Shown: positions 45,808 through 55,674, counted from the first letter of the stretch. The stretch: 64,000 nucleotides of DNA from Orlajensenia stereocauli (GCF_039548895.1 NZ_JBCLVG010000001.1); one strand, 5' to 3'. Numbers and translations: made by a program. Notes: generated by a model not told the origin, from the letters alone.

Positions 45808-47122
45808 GCGAGGGCACGTCGTGCCCGAATGGGCCCGAACCTACCTCGGCTCGGCCTCGTTCGCATCCGCCATCACGACATCGATCTTCCTCGCCGGCTT
45901 CGGAACGCACCTCACTCGCGCGCTCATCGGATGGCCTGGACTCCTGGCGATCATCCTCGGGCTCATCGCACTGTGCCTGGTCTCACTCTGGTTCCGCCGC
46001 TCCCACCTGGAGTGGCACGGAACCCTGCCGATCTCGGTGATCGTGTTCGTCGGCTGGGCCATCCTGTCGATCTTCTGGAGCAACACGCCCACAGTCTCGG
46101 GTCTGCGCCTGGCCTACCTGCTCGCGTTCGGCTTCCTCGGGTTCTACGTGGCCGTGCTGCGCGACACCATCCAGGTCGTGCGGGCCGTCGGCGACGCCTT
46201 GCGGGTGCTGCTCGGGCTGTCGATCGGTCTGGAGATCCTGTCCGGCATCCTCATCGACCAGCCGATCGCCTTCCTCGGCATCCAGGGCAATCTGGTCCAG
46301 CTCGGGCCGCTGCAGGGCGTCTTCGGCACCCGCAATCAACTCGGGTTCCTCGCCCTCATCGCCCTCATCTCGTTCAGTATCGAGATGGCCACGCGGTCCA
46401 TCCCACGCGGCATGGCGCGCTTCTCCATCGTGCTCGCGGCCGTGAGCGTGCTGCTGTCGCGATCGCCCGTGATGATCGGCGTGCTGAGCGTCGTCGTCCT
46501 GGCCGCGCTCGCGCTGTTCGCCGTGCGGCGGGCGCCGGCCGCATCGCGCTGGGTGTGGCAACTCGTGCTCCTCGCGGGCGTCATCATCGCCGGCGTGGTC
46601 GTCTGGCTCGCGCGACTGCGCGTCATCGACCTCCTCAACGCGGGAAGCGAGTTCGAGACGCGGCTGCACCTCTGGCAGGCGATGTCGCAGTATGCCGCCG
46701 ACAACTCGCTGCAGGGTTGGGGGTGGGTGGGCTCGTGGCCGACGACGCTGCCGTACCTGTGGCTCAACATCACAACGGGCAAGACCAACGCCGCGGGCTT
46801 GAACGCCTACATCGACGTGTACTTCCAACTCGGGCTCGTGGGCTTCTTCGCCTTCGTCGCCCTCCTCGGCCTCGCACTGGTGCGATCCTGGATCCTCGCC
46901 TCCGACAGACGCAGCGTCGTCTACGTGTGGCCTGCTCTCGTACTCGTCGCCCTCGCCACGGTGTCGTTCGCCGAGAGCAGCGCCCTCACCGAATCGGGCT
47001 GGATGCTGCTGATCGTGTGCTCGGTCAAGGCTTCGAGGAGCATGAGCTGGCGTGATGCGCTGGGGCGTCACGACCCGGCGTCGCTTCCGTCCGCGGGCAG
47101 CACCTCGCGCCGCGACGGCTGA
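45800..47122 (+). CDS. O-antigen ligase/polymerase-like membrane protein (second copy)
   Basis: A 440-residue paralogue of the preceding protein, with the same helix pattern and the shared loop (GWGWVGSW, then NAYIDVYFQLGLVG). GTG 45800 overlaps the upstream stop (GTGGCTGA); a second GTG at 45821 has a better GAGGG site upstream, so the first seven residues are uncertain. The pair may polymerise and ligate two chain types, or act together. The C-terminal tail is short and polar. Confidence 0.83.
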   Translation: MAERGHVVPEWARTYLGSASFASAITTSIFLAGFGTHLTRALIGWPGLLAIILGLIALCLVSLWFRRSHLEWHGTLPISVIVFVGWAILSIFWSNTPTVSGLRLAYLLAFGFLGFYVAVLRDTIQVVRAVGDALRVLLGLSIGLEILSGILIDQPIAFLGIQGNLVQLGPLQGVFGTRNQLGFLALIALISFSIEMATRSIPRGMARFSIVLAAVSVLLSRSPVMIGVLSVVVLAALALFAVRRAPAASRWVWQLVLLAGVIIAGVVVWLARLRVIDLLNAGSEFETRLHLWQAMSQYAADNSLQGWGWVGSWPTTLPYLWLNITTGKTNAAGLNAYIDVYFQLGLVGFFAFVALLGLALVRSWILASDRRSVVYVWPALVLVALATVSFAESSALTESGWMLLIVCSVKASRSMSWRDALGRHDPASLPSAGSTSRRDG

Positions 47123-47169
47123 GGCTCGATGCGTCGGCACCGATCAGTGCCGGCGGCAGCCGTCCCCGG

Positions 47170-47925
47170 TCAGGCGGCGAGCATCTCCTCGAGCACCTCG
47201 GCCGTGTCAGGCCATCCGGTCACGGCGCGGCACTCAACGCCGAGTGCCTTGACCGGGTAGTCGTTGCCGTCCTCGTCGAGCCTGTCGCCGATGAAGAGCA
47301 TCTCGTCGAGCGGAACGCCTGCCTGCTCGACGAGGCGCCTCATCCCGTATGCCTTGTCGATGCCGCGCCGGGTGATGTCGATCGACGTCGAACCACCGGA
47401 CCTGACCTCGAGCTCGGGGAGCCTGGCCTGGGCCGCTTCGCGGAGGGCGCTCTTCTTCGCACCGGTGGGGTCCCAGGCGGTCTTGGCATCGACTGGCGCG
47501 GCCTGCCCGAGGGCGGAGAACGTGACCTGCGACCCGCGATCCTCGAGGATCGGGCCCCAGGTCTCGGTCTCCCAGTAGCCCAGTTCCCTCGCCACGGCCT
47601 CGACGACGGCGAGGGCGGAGTCGCGCTCCTCCGGCGTGAGGTTCTGGGCGTAGATCTGCCGCCAGTCTCCGTCGACGTAGCGATAGTGCTGGGTTCCGCA
47701 GGTCGGCATCAGGTACAGGCGGGAGAGCTGCTCGGCCGTCGCTCCGTCGAGCCGCTCGATCACCTGGGCGCGGAACTGGGAGATCTGCCCGCCGGAGATG
47801 ACGCAGACCTTCGTGCGATCGAGGAGGCGGAGGATGAGGCTCGCCATGCGCGGGTCGAGGGGCGACTTCGACGGGGCGAGGGTGTCATCGAGGTCGAAGG
47901 CGATGAGCTGCGGCAGTGAGGTCAC
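47170..47925 (-). CDS. HAD-IIB family hydrolase, phosphomannomutase-like
   Basis: A 251-residue haloacid-dehalogenase-type protein. The nucleophile motif is DLDDTLAPSK, the cap domain lies in the middle and the acidic loop is IGDRLDEDGND. The HAD-IIB group contains sugar phosphatases and eukaryotic-type phosphomannomutases; the TLxPS start resembles the latter. The position within a glycan locus fits sugar-phosphate work, but the substrate is not proven. It is convergent with the second ligase-like gene. Confidence 0.82.
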   Translation of the reverse strand: MTSLPQLIAFDLDDTLAPSKSPLDPRMASLILRLLDRTKVCVISGGQISQFRAQVIERLDGATAEQLSRLYLMPTCGTQHYRYVDGDWRQIYAQNLTPEERDSALAVVEAVARELGYWETETWGPILEDRGSQVTFSALGQAAPVDAKTAWDPTGAKKSALREAAQARLPELEVRSGGSTSIDITRRGIDKAYGMRRLVEQAGVPLDEMLFIGDRLDEDGNDYPVKALGVECRAVTGWPDTAEVLEEMLAA

Positions 47926-48103
47926 AGGTGGTCTCTTTCAATCGTGGAACCCGTGGTCGGGGTGTCGGGAGCTGGACATCGCGGACTGGAGGCACGCACG
48001 ATCCGAGGAGTGCGGGAGCGGCTTCATCCACGGAACGCCGGCATTCCTTCGCGTCTGCAGCCTACTTCACCGTCTCGGTCCGGCAGAAGGAACGGGCCAC
48101 CGG

Positions 48104-49081
48104 TCAGACCGGCTGCACGAGGTCGCGGAGGACGTCTTGTGCCCCGAGGCCGGCTGAAGCGTAGCGGCCGGTTCGCCACTCCCGCAGGACCGGACCGATT
48201 CGCGGCAACCGACGGGCGGGCAGAGAACTCCGAGCACGCTCGTGTTCGAGCTTCTGCCGCCCCATCTCGATGACCGCCCCGCTGGCCGGTCCGCTCAGCA
48301 GGGGAAGCCTCTCCGCGAGGGCTTCCGCACGGGCAAGCAGGCGGGCGTTCCGTTCGGTGCGCGGGGCCCTCAGGCGCTGAACGCGACCCGAGGCGGTGAG
48401 GCTCGAGGCGCCGATCTGGTTGCCGCCGTGAATTCGATAATCGATGAGCGGAGCCTCCAGCAGGTCGACCCCTCCGGACACCGCTGCGATGACCGCGAGC
48501 CACTCGTCGTGCACCCAGGACGCCGGGAACGGAGCCGCGCTCGCGACCAGCTCCCGCCGGAGCATGGTTGTCGCCCCGGTGACGATGTTGCGTCGCAACA
48601 GCACCTGCAGGGCGCGACCGGCGTGCACGTCGCCTTTCTCGGCATCCGTCACCCCGAGGGTCTGGAACAGAAGCTCGCCCGTCGGCTCGCCATCGCCGTC
48701 GACGATGCGTGCGTCGCCGTGTGCCAGGAGCAGGGTCGGTCGGTCATCGAACATGCGGACCATGCGCGACACCCTGTCGGCATGCCAGACGTCGTCCTGG
48801 TCGGAGAGCACGAGCAGGTCACCGGAGCACGCGTCGAGGGCGCGTGCGAAGTTCGCGGTGACGCCGAGCCGCGTCGAGCTCTCGAGAACGCGCACGCTCA
48901 CACCGGGTCCGCGGGGATGCGCGGCGATCGCGGCGATCGCGATCGCCACGGTGTCGTCGGCCGAGCCGTCGTCGGCGATGACGAGCTCATCGACGGGCCG
49001 GTCCTGGCTCAGGATGCTCGCGATCTGATCCGCGATGAACTGTGCACCGTTGTAGGTGCACAGCGCGACCGAGATGGTCAC
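48104..49081 (-). CDS. Family 2 glycosyltransferase (rhamnosyl/galactosyl-type)
   Basis: A 325-residue cytoplasmic transferase. The GT-A core has SVALCTYNGAQFIADQIASI, the IADDGSADDT donor loop and LSDQDDVWH with the DxD-like acidic residues. The C-terminal half is variable. It lies 7 nt after the DPM1-like gene upstream and probably forms one operon with it and the flippase. Donor and acceptor are unknown. The 178 bp on its other side hold no gene. Confidence 0.87.
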   Translation of the reverse strand: MTISVALCTYNGAQFIADQIASILSQDRPVDELVIADDGSADDTVAIAIAAIAAHPRGPGVSVRVLESSTRLGVTANFARALDACSGDLLVLSDQDDVWHADRVSRMVRMFDDRPTLLLAHGDARIVDGDGEPTGELLFQTLGVTDAEKGDVHAGRALQVLLRRNIVTGATTMLRRELVASAAPFPASWVHDEWLAVIAAVSGGVDLLEAPLIDYRIHGGNQIGASSLTASGRVQRLRAPRTERNARLLARAEALAERLPLLSGPASGAVIEMGRQKLEHERARSSLPARRLPRIGPVLREWRTGRYASAGLGAQDVLRDLVQPV

Positions 49082-49088
49082 GTCGTGG

Positions 49089-50258
49089 TCATCGGCGCTG
49101 GACGGGGATCGAGAGGATGCCGAGGAACATTCCAGCCATCACGGTCTGGAAACCGAGCATCATCAGGAGGGCGGCCGGAACGGCGAGGCGCACCGTGTCG
49201 GACACGTCCTGCGGGCCGAACCCCGACGCCGCCCACACGCTGAACTGCACGACACCGATGGCGAGACCCGCCACGAAGAGCAGGACGCCGACGATGGCCC
49301 CGGACTCGAGGGTCGCTCGTTCGGCAACAGCCTGGAAGCGCCTGCTGCGCGGGATGAAGAACCCCTCGTGCTGCGCGTACAGCTTGGTCAGCAGTGCGAA
49401 GAGGAGTCCTTGGTATCCGACCACGGTGAGAGCCGACAGATAGACCTGGGTCGAGACGTCGAAGCCCACCGGGCCGATCTCGATGGGGCCGAAGGCCAGC
49501 GCGATGCTGCCGACGAGTCCCACCAGGAATCCGACGACTCCGGGATAGAGGAAGAGCCAGCGCGGGCTGAACAGGAGCAGGAAGCGGAGGTGCCGCCATC
49601 CGTCGCGCCAGCTGCGGAGGTGCGGCGGGCGTGAGCGGCCGTCCTTCTTCAGCGTCGTCGGCACCTCGCTGATCTTCAGGCCGAGCAGGGTGGACTTGAC
49701 GACGACCTCGGAGGCGAACTCCATCCCCGTCGTGATGAGACCGATCTCGAGGATCGAGTCCCGACGGAAGCCACGCAGGCCGCAGTGGAAGTCACGGATC
49801 TCCGAGGGGAAGAACAGTCGGCCGATGAAGGACAGCACAGGGTTGCCGAGGTACTTGTGCAGGGGCGGCATGGCGCCGGGCTCGATGCCACCCCGGAACC
49901 TGTTGCCCATGACCAGGTCGTCACCGGCGCGCAGTCGCTCGACGAACGGGTCGAGGTTGGAGAAGTCGTAGCTGTCGTCCGCGTCGCCCATGATGACGTA
50001 GATCCCGCGGGCGGCCTGGATGCCGCCCATCAGAGCACTGCCGTAGCCCTTCGCCTCGACATCCACCACACGGGCGCCGAGATCGAGGGCGATCTTCTGC
50101 GATCCGTCGGTGCTGCCGTTGTCGGCGATCACGATCTCTCCGGCGACGCCCGAGCGCTCGAGGTATCCGAGGGCCTTCCGGATGCAGGTCGCCAGCGTCT
50201 CAGCCTCGTTGAGGCAGGGCATGACGATGGACAGTTCGATCTCTGGAGCGAGCGACAT
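49089..50258 (-). CDS. Polyprenol-phosphate sugar synthase-like GT2 with membrane helices
   Basis: A 389-residue protein of the dolichyl-phosphate mannose synthase/GtrB type. The GT-A domain (1-240) has LSIVMPCLNEAETLATC, VIADNGSTDGS and the MGDADDSYDF metal site. Four C-terminal membrane helices (about 240-370) anchor it. It probably loads a sugar onto undecaprenyl phosphate for use outside the membrane. ATG 50258 has AAGGA upstream; an in-frame ATG at 50270 lacks one. It precedes the GT2 gene at 48104 and follows the flippase gene. Confidence 0.88.
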   Translation of the reverse strand: MSLAPEIELSIVMPCLNEAETLATCIRKALGYLERSGVAGEIVIADNGSTDGSQKIALDLGARVVDVEAKGYGSALMGGIQAARGIYVIMGDADDSYDFSNLDPFVERLRAGDDLVMGNRFRGGIEPGAMPPLHKYLGNPVLSFIGRLFFPSEIRDFHCGLRGFRRDSILEIGLITTGMEFASEVVVKSTLLGLKISEVPTTLKKDGRSRPPHLRSWRDGWRHLRFLLLFSPRWLFLYPGVVGFLVGLVGSIALAFGPIEIGPVGFDVSTQVYLSALTVVGYQGLLFALLTKLYAQHEGFFIPRSRRFQAVAERATLESGAIVGVLLFVAGLAIGVVQFSVWAASGFGPQDVSDTVRLAVPAALLMMLGFQTVMAGMFLGILSIPVQRR

Positions 50259-50291
50259 GGATTCCTTCATGGGGCGGGCAGACGGTCCAGT

Positions 50292-51554
50292 CTAATCCGG
50301 ACGGCTCCCGCCGACGGCGACGGGCATGGCCCGCGGGATCGGGACGGATGCGGCGACGGCGATCACGGCGACGACGGCACAGCCGACGAGCACCCCGACG
50401 CTTGCGGCGAGCGCACCGCCGATCGACGGCGCTGTCGCCGTCATGACGATCAGTCCGGTGACGAGACCGGCGACGGCCGCCCACGTGGAGCGCACCGTCC
50501 GCCCGGAGGTGATGAGGAACGAGCTCGCGATCAGGCCGACGGAGAACAGGAACACGCCCGCGATGAGGATCTCGACGAGCCCGACAGCCTCGGTGTAGCC
50601 GGGGCCGTAGAGGAACGGGACGAGCCATGGCGCGATGAGCGCGACGGCCCCGAACGCCACGGCGAGCATCGCCGTCATCACCGCGAGCACCACCAGGTAC
50701 CGGCGGCGCGCGTCGACGACGTCGACGTGAAGCCAGGTGGCGAACCGCGGGATGAGCACCTGGCTCACCGCCTGGGCGAGCATCGAGGCCGGTGTCGCCA
50801 GGGCGATGGCGGCTGCGTACTGCCCGGCATCCGATGCATCGGACGTGATGAAGGCGAACACCATCGAGAACTGGATGAGGCCGTTCGTCGCGATGAGTCC
50901 CGCCGAGTTCCACCCGATGAGGTGCCACATCTCGGTGGGGCGCGTGACGGCGTCCTCCGGGTCGTCTGCGCGAACCAGGCGGGTCGAGCGCCAGGCGGCG
51001 ACGGTGAACGACAGGTAGCCGATGGCGAGCGGGGCGAGGATGAGCGGCGACACTCCTCCGGCGATCACGAGAGCGAGCAGCGCCAGCGTGATGACGGCGC
51101 TGACGGCATCCCAGATCGCTGCGCCCCCGACCTGGCCGAGCCCCATGCGGATGCCGCGCGTGAAGATGTAGCCCGACCACCCGACCACGAGGAACGCGAA
51201 CACCGTCGCCTCGATGGCGTCAGCGCCGACGACCAGGACGGCGATGGGCACTGACACCAGCACGAGGACGCCGGCCGAGACGAAGAACGATCTCCACAGC
51301 AGGCTCAGGACGCGTTGCGGGCGCACCCCGTTGGCGATGACACGAGCCAGGAACGTCCCGGCGGCATTGCCGGCCGCCGTCGGCCAGAACAGTGACGCGA
51401 TGATCGAGAGCGAGAGCAACGTGTTGACGACGGCGAGCTGCTCCGGCCCGAAGAAGCGCGCCACCAGCACCGTGTAGATGAAGCGGGCGACGCCCTGCAC
51501 GAGCACCCCCACCGTGGACAGGATCGACGCACGGATGAGGGAGGATTGAGGCAC
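50292..51554 (-). CDS. Wzx-like lipopolysaccharide/polysaccharide flippase
   Basis: A 420-residue protein with about 12 membrane helices in the MOP/MATE-type arrangement. It begins RASILSTVGVLVQGVARFIYTVLVARFFGPEQLAVVN, a typical flippase start. It probably moves lipid-linked glycan units across the membrane. It is the first gene of the leftward operon with the DPM1-like and GT2 genes and is divergent from the GT2 gene at 51624. Confidence 0.85.
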   Translation of the reverse strand: MPQSSLIRASILSTVGVLVQGVARFIYTVLVARFFGPEQLAVVNTLLSLSIIASLFWPTAAGNAAGTFLARVIANGVRPQRVLSLLWRSFFVSAGVLVLVSVPIAVLVVGADAIEATVFAFLVVGWSGYIFTRGIRMGLGQVGGAAIWDAVSAVITLALLALVIAGGVSPLILAPLAIGYLSFTVAAWRSTRLVRADDPEDAVTRPTEMWHLIGWNSAGLIATNGLIQFSMVFAFITSDASDAGQYAAAIALATPASMLAQAVSQVLIPRFATWLHVDVVDARRRYLVVLAVMTAMLAVAFGAVALIAPWLVPFLYGPGYTEAVGLVEILIAGVFLFSVGLIASSFLITSGRTVRSTWAAVAGLVTGLIVMTATAPSIGGALAASVGVLVGCAVVAVIAVAASVPIPRAMPVAVGGSRPD

Positions 51555-51623
51555 CCGGAAATGTTATCCCGCCGCGCAGCACCGAATCGGCTGTCGATCA
51601 CCTCGAGAGGACTCGCCCACACG

Positions 51624-52526
51624 ATGACCCTCGACATCATGCTCCCCTTCTACGGCCGGGTCGACCACTTCCGCGACGCCGTCACCAGCGTGCTCGGGCA
51701 GACGGACCCCGACTGGCGGCTCGTGATCATCGACGATCACTATCCGGACGAGGCGGCCGCGCGGTGGGTGACCGGGATCGGCGACGCTCGCATCGAGTAT
51801 CGCCGTCACGCTGAGAATCACGGCATCAACCGCACCTTCCAGGAGTGCGTCGACGACTCCCGGGCCGAGTGGTTCACGATCTTCGGATGCGACGACGTGA
51901 TGCGGCCGGAGTACGTCGCCACGATCGCGCGCCTCGCATCCGCGAACCCCGGAGCGTCGATGATCCATCCGGGCGTCGGGATCATCGACGAGGACGGCCG
52001 CCCCGCCCGCACGCTGGTCGACGCCGCGAAGGCCTTCTACCGACCGAGCGGCCCCGAGACGGTGACCCTCACGGGCGAGGCCCTCGCAGTGAGCGTCGTC
52101 CGCGGCAACTGGATGAACTTCCCCGCGGTCGCCTGGCGTGGGGATGTCGTTCGCCCGATCGGCTTCCGGCCCGGCTACCAGGTGGTGCAGGACCTGGCAC
52201 TGGTGGTCGACATCGCCGAGCAGGGCGGGAGTCTCGTCGTCGACCACCAGGTCGTCTTCGACTACCGCAGGCATGCCGGGAGCGTCTCATCGTGGCGCGC
52301 CGTCGACGGGAGCCGCTTCGTGGAGGAGCAGGGCTACTTCCGCGCCTCCGCCGCACGCTTCGATGAGCGCGGATGGAGAAGGGCCGCGCGGGCGGCGCGG
52401 CTGCACCTGTCCAGTCGCATCAACGCGGCGACGCAGCTGCCGGGTGCGCTGGCCCACCGCGATCTCGCCGGGGCCGGGATCCTGGCGCGCCACAGCGTCG
52501 GCATCCGTTCGTCGGGCACCCCCTAG
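51624..52526 (+). CDS. Family 2 glycosyltransferase
   Basis: A 300-residue transferase with LDIMLPFYGRVDHFRDAVTS, the IIDDHYPDEAA loop and FGCDDVMRPEY acidic site. The C-terminal part is alpha-helical. ATG 51624 is chosen from the family start. It stands alone between the divergent flippase gene and the secreted repeat protein gene downstream. Confidence 0.85.
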   Translation: MTLDIMLPFYGRVDHFRDAVTSVLGQTDPDWRLVIIDDHYPDEAAARWVTGIGDARIEYRRHAENHGINRTFQECVDDSRAEWFTIFGCDDVMRPEYVATIARLASANPGASMIHPGVGIIDEDGRPARTLVDAAKAFYRPSGPETVTLTGEALAVSVVRGNWMNFPAVAWRGDVVRPIGFRPGYQVVQDLALVVDIAEQGGSLVVDHQVVFDYRRHAGSVSSWRAVDGSRFVEEQGYFRASAARFDERGWRRAARAARLHLSSRINAATQLPGALAHRDLAGAGILARHSVGIRSSGTP

Positions 52527-52620
52527 ACGGGGCCGGGAAGTAGCCACTCCGCACATTCTCCCCCACTGGGGCCTCCTGCCACGTACCGTGGACAGTGGAT
52601 GATCGTGGAAGGACTCCCTC

Positions 52621-55611
52621 TTGACGTTGCTACGCCCCCGTGCCCTCGTGGTCCTCTCGCTGTGCACGACCTTGGTCGCGTCACTCCTCGTCGGACTCAG
52701 CCTCACCCGGAGCGCCGAACCGGCTGAAGCGGTCACGGGCTCGCAGTTCAATGCCGGCAACATCATCAGCGACGCCGTCTTCTACAATTCGTCGGCGATG
52801 ACCGAGGCTCAGGTCCAGTCGTTCCTCAATGCCCGGGTGCCCACCTGCCGCACCGGTTACACCTGCTTGAAGAGCTACACCCAGAACACCACGTCGCAGT
52901 CCGCGAAGGTCGAGGGCTGTTCCGCATACACCGGACGCGCGAACCAGTCCGCGGCCTCGATCATCTACTCAGTGGCTGTCGCCTGCGGCATCAACCCGCA
53001 GAGCCTCATCGTGCTGCTCGAGAAGGAGCAGGGTCTGGTCTCGGACACCTGGCCGACCAGCGGCATCTACCGCAAGGCCATGGGCTACGGATGCCCCGAC
53101 ACCGCGGATTGTGACGCCAACTTCTACGGTTTCTTCAATCAGGTCTACAACGCGGCCTGGCAGTTCAAGAAGTACCGCTACAACCCGTCGATCCGCGGCT
53201 ATCAGGCGGGGCGAAACAACGTCATCCAGTGGAGTCCGAATGCCGCCTGCGGCTCCTCGACCGTCTACATCGAGAACCAGGCGACGGCTGGGCTCTACAT
53301 CTACACGCCTTATCGCCCGAACGCCGCCGCCCTCAACAACCTCTACGGCACCGGCGACGGCTGCTCGGCATACGGCAACCGCAATTTCTGGCGGATCTTC
53401 AACGACTGGTTCGGTTCGACCCAGTACGGGAACAACCTGGTGCGCACCGCTTCGTCGGCGACCGTCTACCTGGTCGTGGGCACCGTCCGCCACGCCATCA
53501 ACGACTACAACCTGTTCACGAGCCTCTCTCCCCTGGGCCCCGTCGCCATCGTCTCGCAGAGCTACATCGACAGCCTCCAGGCCGGACCCGCGATGAGCCG
53601 ACTGATCGGCGATTCCGGCGGGAAGCTCTACTTCGCAGATGCGGGGAAGAAGTATCACTTCGACACCTGTGCTCGGGTGGCCGACTTCGGGCTGAGCTGC
53701 CCGTCGTATGTCACGCTGACGGCGTCGCAGATCGCGAAGCTCGCGAACGGTGGGGACATCACGAGCAACGTGCTCAGCACGACGGGCAAGTGGTACCGGA
53801 TCTCCGGCGGAAAACGCGCAGAGGCGATCGATTCCACGGCACTCAGCCTGGCCGGCATGAGCGGCGGGCCGACACGGCTGAGCTCTCCGGCGATCTCCGC
53901 ATTCCCGTACGCCGCGCCGGTCATGCGCGAGAACGTGTACGTGCAGCGCGGGACGACCTCGAGCTATGCACTCTGGTACTCCGGGGCCGGCGCCCCGGTC
54001 AGCGCTGCCATGCACACGAGCACGGCGCTGGGAGCACGGCTGGGCATCAAGTCGCTCGATCCGGGCAGCTTCGACATGATGAAGAAGACGACCGCCATGA
54101 CAGGGCTGGTCCAGGATGCCGCCGGAAAGACCTACCTGCTCACCCCGTCGGGCCGTATCGGCACCAAATCGGGCGTCAAGCTGGGCCTCACCGCCCAGGT
54201 GCTCCCGCCTGCAGTCCTCTCCAAGCTGCCCGTCTCGGCAGGAGTCGTCAACGACCCTGCAGTACTGCGGAGCCCCGCCGCGACCCAGGCCTACCTGGTC
54301 GGCGGCTCGACCAAGCGCGCCATCCCCTCGCGGACCGACCTCGAGGCCTTCCAGGGCTCGCTCGCGAACCCGACGATCATCATCGTGGCCACGCCGATCA
54401 TCGATTCCCTCACAGCGGGACCGGCGGCCATCAAGCCGGGATCCCTCGTGAAGAGTCCTGATTCCGATCGTGTGAGTCTCGTGGATGGCACCACCCTGCG
54501 GCCGGTCGGGTCACCCAAGCTGCTGCAGGCCCTGACTTCGCAGCCCGTCCGCGTACTGACGTCCGCCCAGGTCGGGTCTCTGACTGTCGGCGCGTCCATG
54601 ACGAATGTGCTCGTCTGTCCCGCCGGGACGTACCTGTCCGCGGCCGGCGTGCTGCATCCGCTGTCCACGACGATGTCGGCCGAGTACGGCATCCGCGCGA
54701 CCTCGACGGTCGGAGCCCCGACCTGCGCGAACCTCAAGCGCTCGAGCATCGCGGTCGACCGCTTCGTGCGTGACGCGAACGGTCTGGTCTTCCGCGTCGC
54801 CGCGGGCACCAAGCGGCACATCGTGTCCTCCTCGATCTACACGGCTGTCGGAGGCTCGAACGCGAACACGATCCTGGGTGACGACCTCCTCGTCGGATCC
54901 TTGACGACGGCCCCTCCGATCGTCTCGGCGAACCTCGCCGTCGTCCCGGCGTTCCTTCGGATAGGTTCCGCGCCGGCCGTCTACCTCATCGAAGGGTCGT
55001 CCGTGCGAGTACTGCGCACCTGGGCCGACTACCTCGCTGCCGCGGCGACGAAGGCGGATCCCACCATCTACAGCGTTGCTGCGGCGACAGTCTCCGGATT
55101 CACCACGGGCCCCGACTACGTGCGCGCCGGCAGCGTCATCCGCACGGCCGCCGGACCGGAGATCTCGATGGTCGATGGCACCAAGCAGCGGCTGTACATC
55201 GATCGTATGGATGTCCCGAGAGCGCTCGGAGCTCCTGTGACGACGATCGTCAGTCCGTCCACCCCGGCGGCGTACCCAAGGGGTGCGACGCTCACCACGA
55301 TGCTCCAGTGCGGTGCGAATCGCATGATCGGCCTCGGAGGAGTCCTCTACCCCGTGACGGACACCGTGAACTTCCCCGGTCCATATCTCGCGGTCGATCC
55401 CACCACCTGCGCCAGCCTCCCGGCGGCGACGAAACCGCTGAGCCGGTTCCTGCGATCGGATGCAGGAGTCGACTATCAGATCGACAAGGGGACGAAGCGC
55501 CGGATCCTGACGGCTGCGACGTTCACCGCCCTCGGCGGGACGAGCACCAACAGGATCGCCGCATCGGATTACAGCCTGTCGCTCTTCCCGAACGGAGCCG
55601 ACCTCCCCTGA
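52621..55611 (+). CDS. Large secreted repeat protein with N-terminal hydrolase-like domain
   Basis: A 996-residue secreted protein. TTG start 52621 is supported by AAGGA 9 nt upstream and a signal peptide (hydrophobic to about residue 29, cut after AEA at 37). Residues 40-265 form a Cys-rich domain with NQSAASIIYSVAVACGINPQ and LLEKEQGLVSDTWP; a Glu in this second motif could be catalytic as in lysozyme-like enzymes, but this is unproven. From 271 the protein is a chain of 55-80-residue modules with the core (Y/F)xx(D/G)GTxxR. Residues 607-765 and 837-996 are a duplicated double module with a Cys pair in each. No LPXTG or C-terminal anchor is seen. Similar proteins are often called haemagglutinin-like in databases. 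Confidence 0.8.
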   Translation: MTLLRPRALVVLSLCTTLVASLLVGLSLTRSAEPAEAVTGSQFNAGNIISDAVFYNSSAMTEAQVQSFLNARVPTCRTGYTCLKSYTQNTTSQSAKVEGCSAYTGRANQSAASIIYSVAVACGINPQSLIVLLEKEQGLVSDTWPTSGIYRKAMGYGCPDTADCDANFYGFFNQVYNAAWQFKKYRYNPSIRGYQAGRNNVIQWSPNAACGSSTVYIENQATAGLYIYTPYRPNAAALNNLYGTGDGCSAYGNRNFWRIFNDWFGSTQYGNNLVRTASSATVYLVVGTVRHAINDYNLFTSLSPLGPVAIVSQSYIDSLQAGPAMSRLIGDSGGKLYFADAGKKYHFDTCARVADFGLSCPSYVTLTASQIAKLANGGDITSNVLSTTGKWYRISGGKRAEAIDSTALSLAGMSGGPTRLSSPAISAFPYAAPVMRENVYVQRGTTSSYALWYSGAGAPVSAAMHTSTALGARLGIKSLDPGSFDMMKKTTAMTGLVQDAAGKTYLLTPSGRIGTKSGVKLGLTAQVLPPAVLSKLPVSAGVVNDPAVLRSPAATQAYLVGGSTKRAIPSRTDLEAFQGSLANPTIIIVATPIIDSLTAGPAAIKPGSLVKSPDSDRVSLVDGTTLRPVGSPKLLQALTSQPVRVLTSAQVGSLTVGASMTNVLVCPAGTYLSAAGVLHPLSTTMSAEYGIRATSTVGAPTCANLKRSSIAVDRFVRDANGLVFRVAAGTKRHIVSSSIYTAVGGSNANTILGDDLLVGSLTTAPPIVSANLAVVPAFLRIGSAPAVYLIEGSSVRVLRTWADYLAAAATKADPTIYSVAAATVSGFTTGPDYVRAGSVIRTAAGPEISMVDGTKQRLYIDRMDVPRALGAPVTTIVSPSTPAAYPRGATLTTMLQCGANRMIGLGGVLYPVTDTVNFPGPYLAVDPTTCASLPAATKPLSRFLRSDAGVDYQIDKGTKRRILTAATFTALGGTSTNRIAASDYSLSLFPNGADLP
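54439..55608 (+). repeat. Duplicated 160-residue unit inside the secreted protein gene
   Basis: Two units, codons 607-765 (54439-54915) and 837-996 (55129-55608), share the order VDGT module, Cys-x-n-Cys insert (GVLHPL / GVLYPV), then GTKR module (VAAGTKRHIVSSSIYTAVGG / DKGTKRRILTAATFTALGG). They are separated by another single module at about 776-835. The DNA level is diverged, so the duplication is old. Confidence 0.7.
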
Positions 55612-55646
55612 GCCGAGCTTCCGCCCGGCGAACCGTTCGCAGCGGC

Positions 55647-55666
55647 GCGGGCGTCCGCCTGCCCGC
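55647..55666. terminator. Possible hairpin between secreted protein gene and membrane protein gene
   Basis: GCGGGC/GCCCGC pair with an 8-nt loop in the 63-bp gap between convergent genes. The stem is short and no T-run follows. Confidence 0.3.
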
Positions 55667-55674
55667 ACCTCCGA

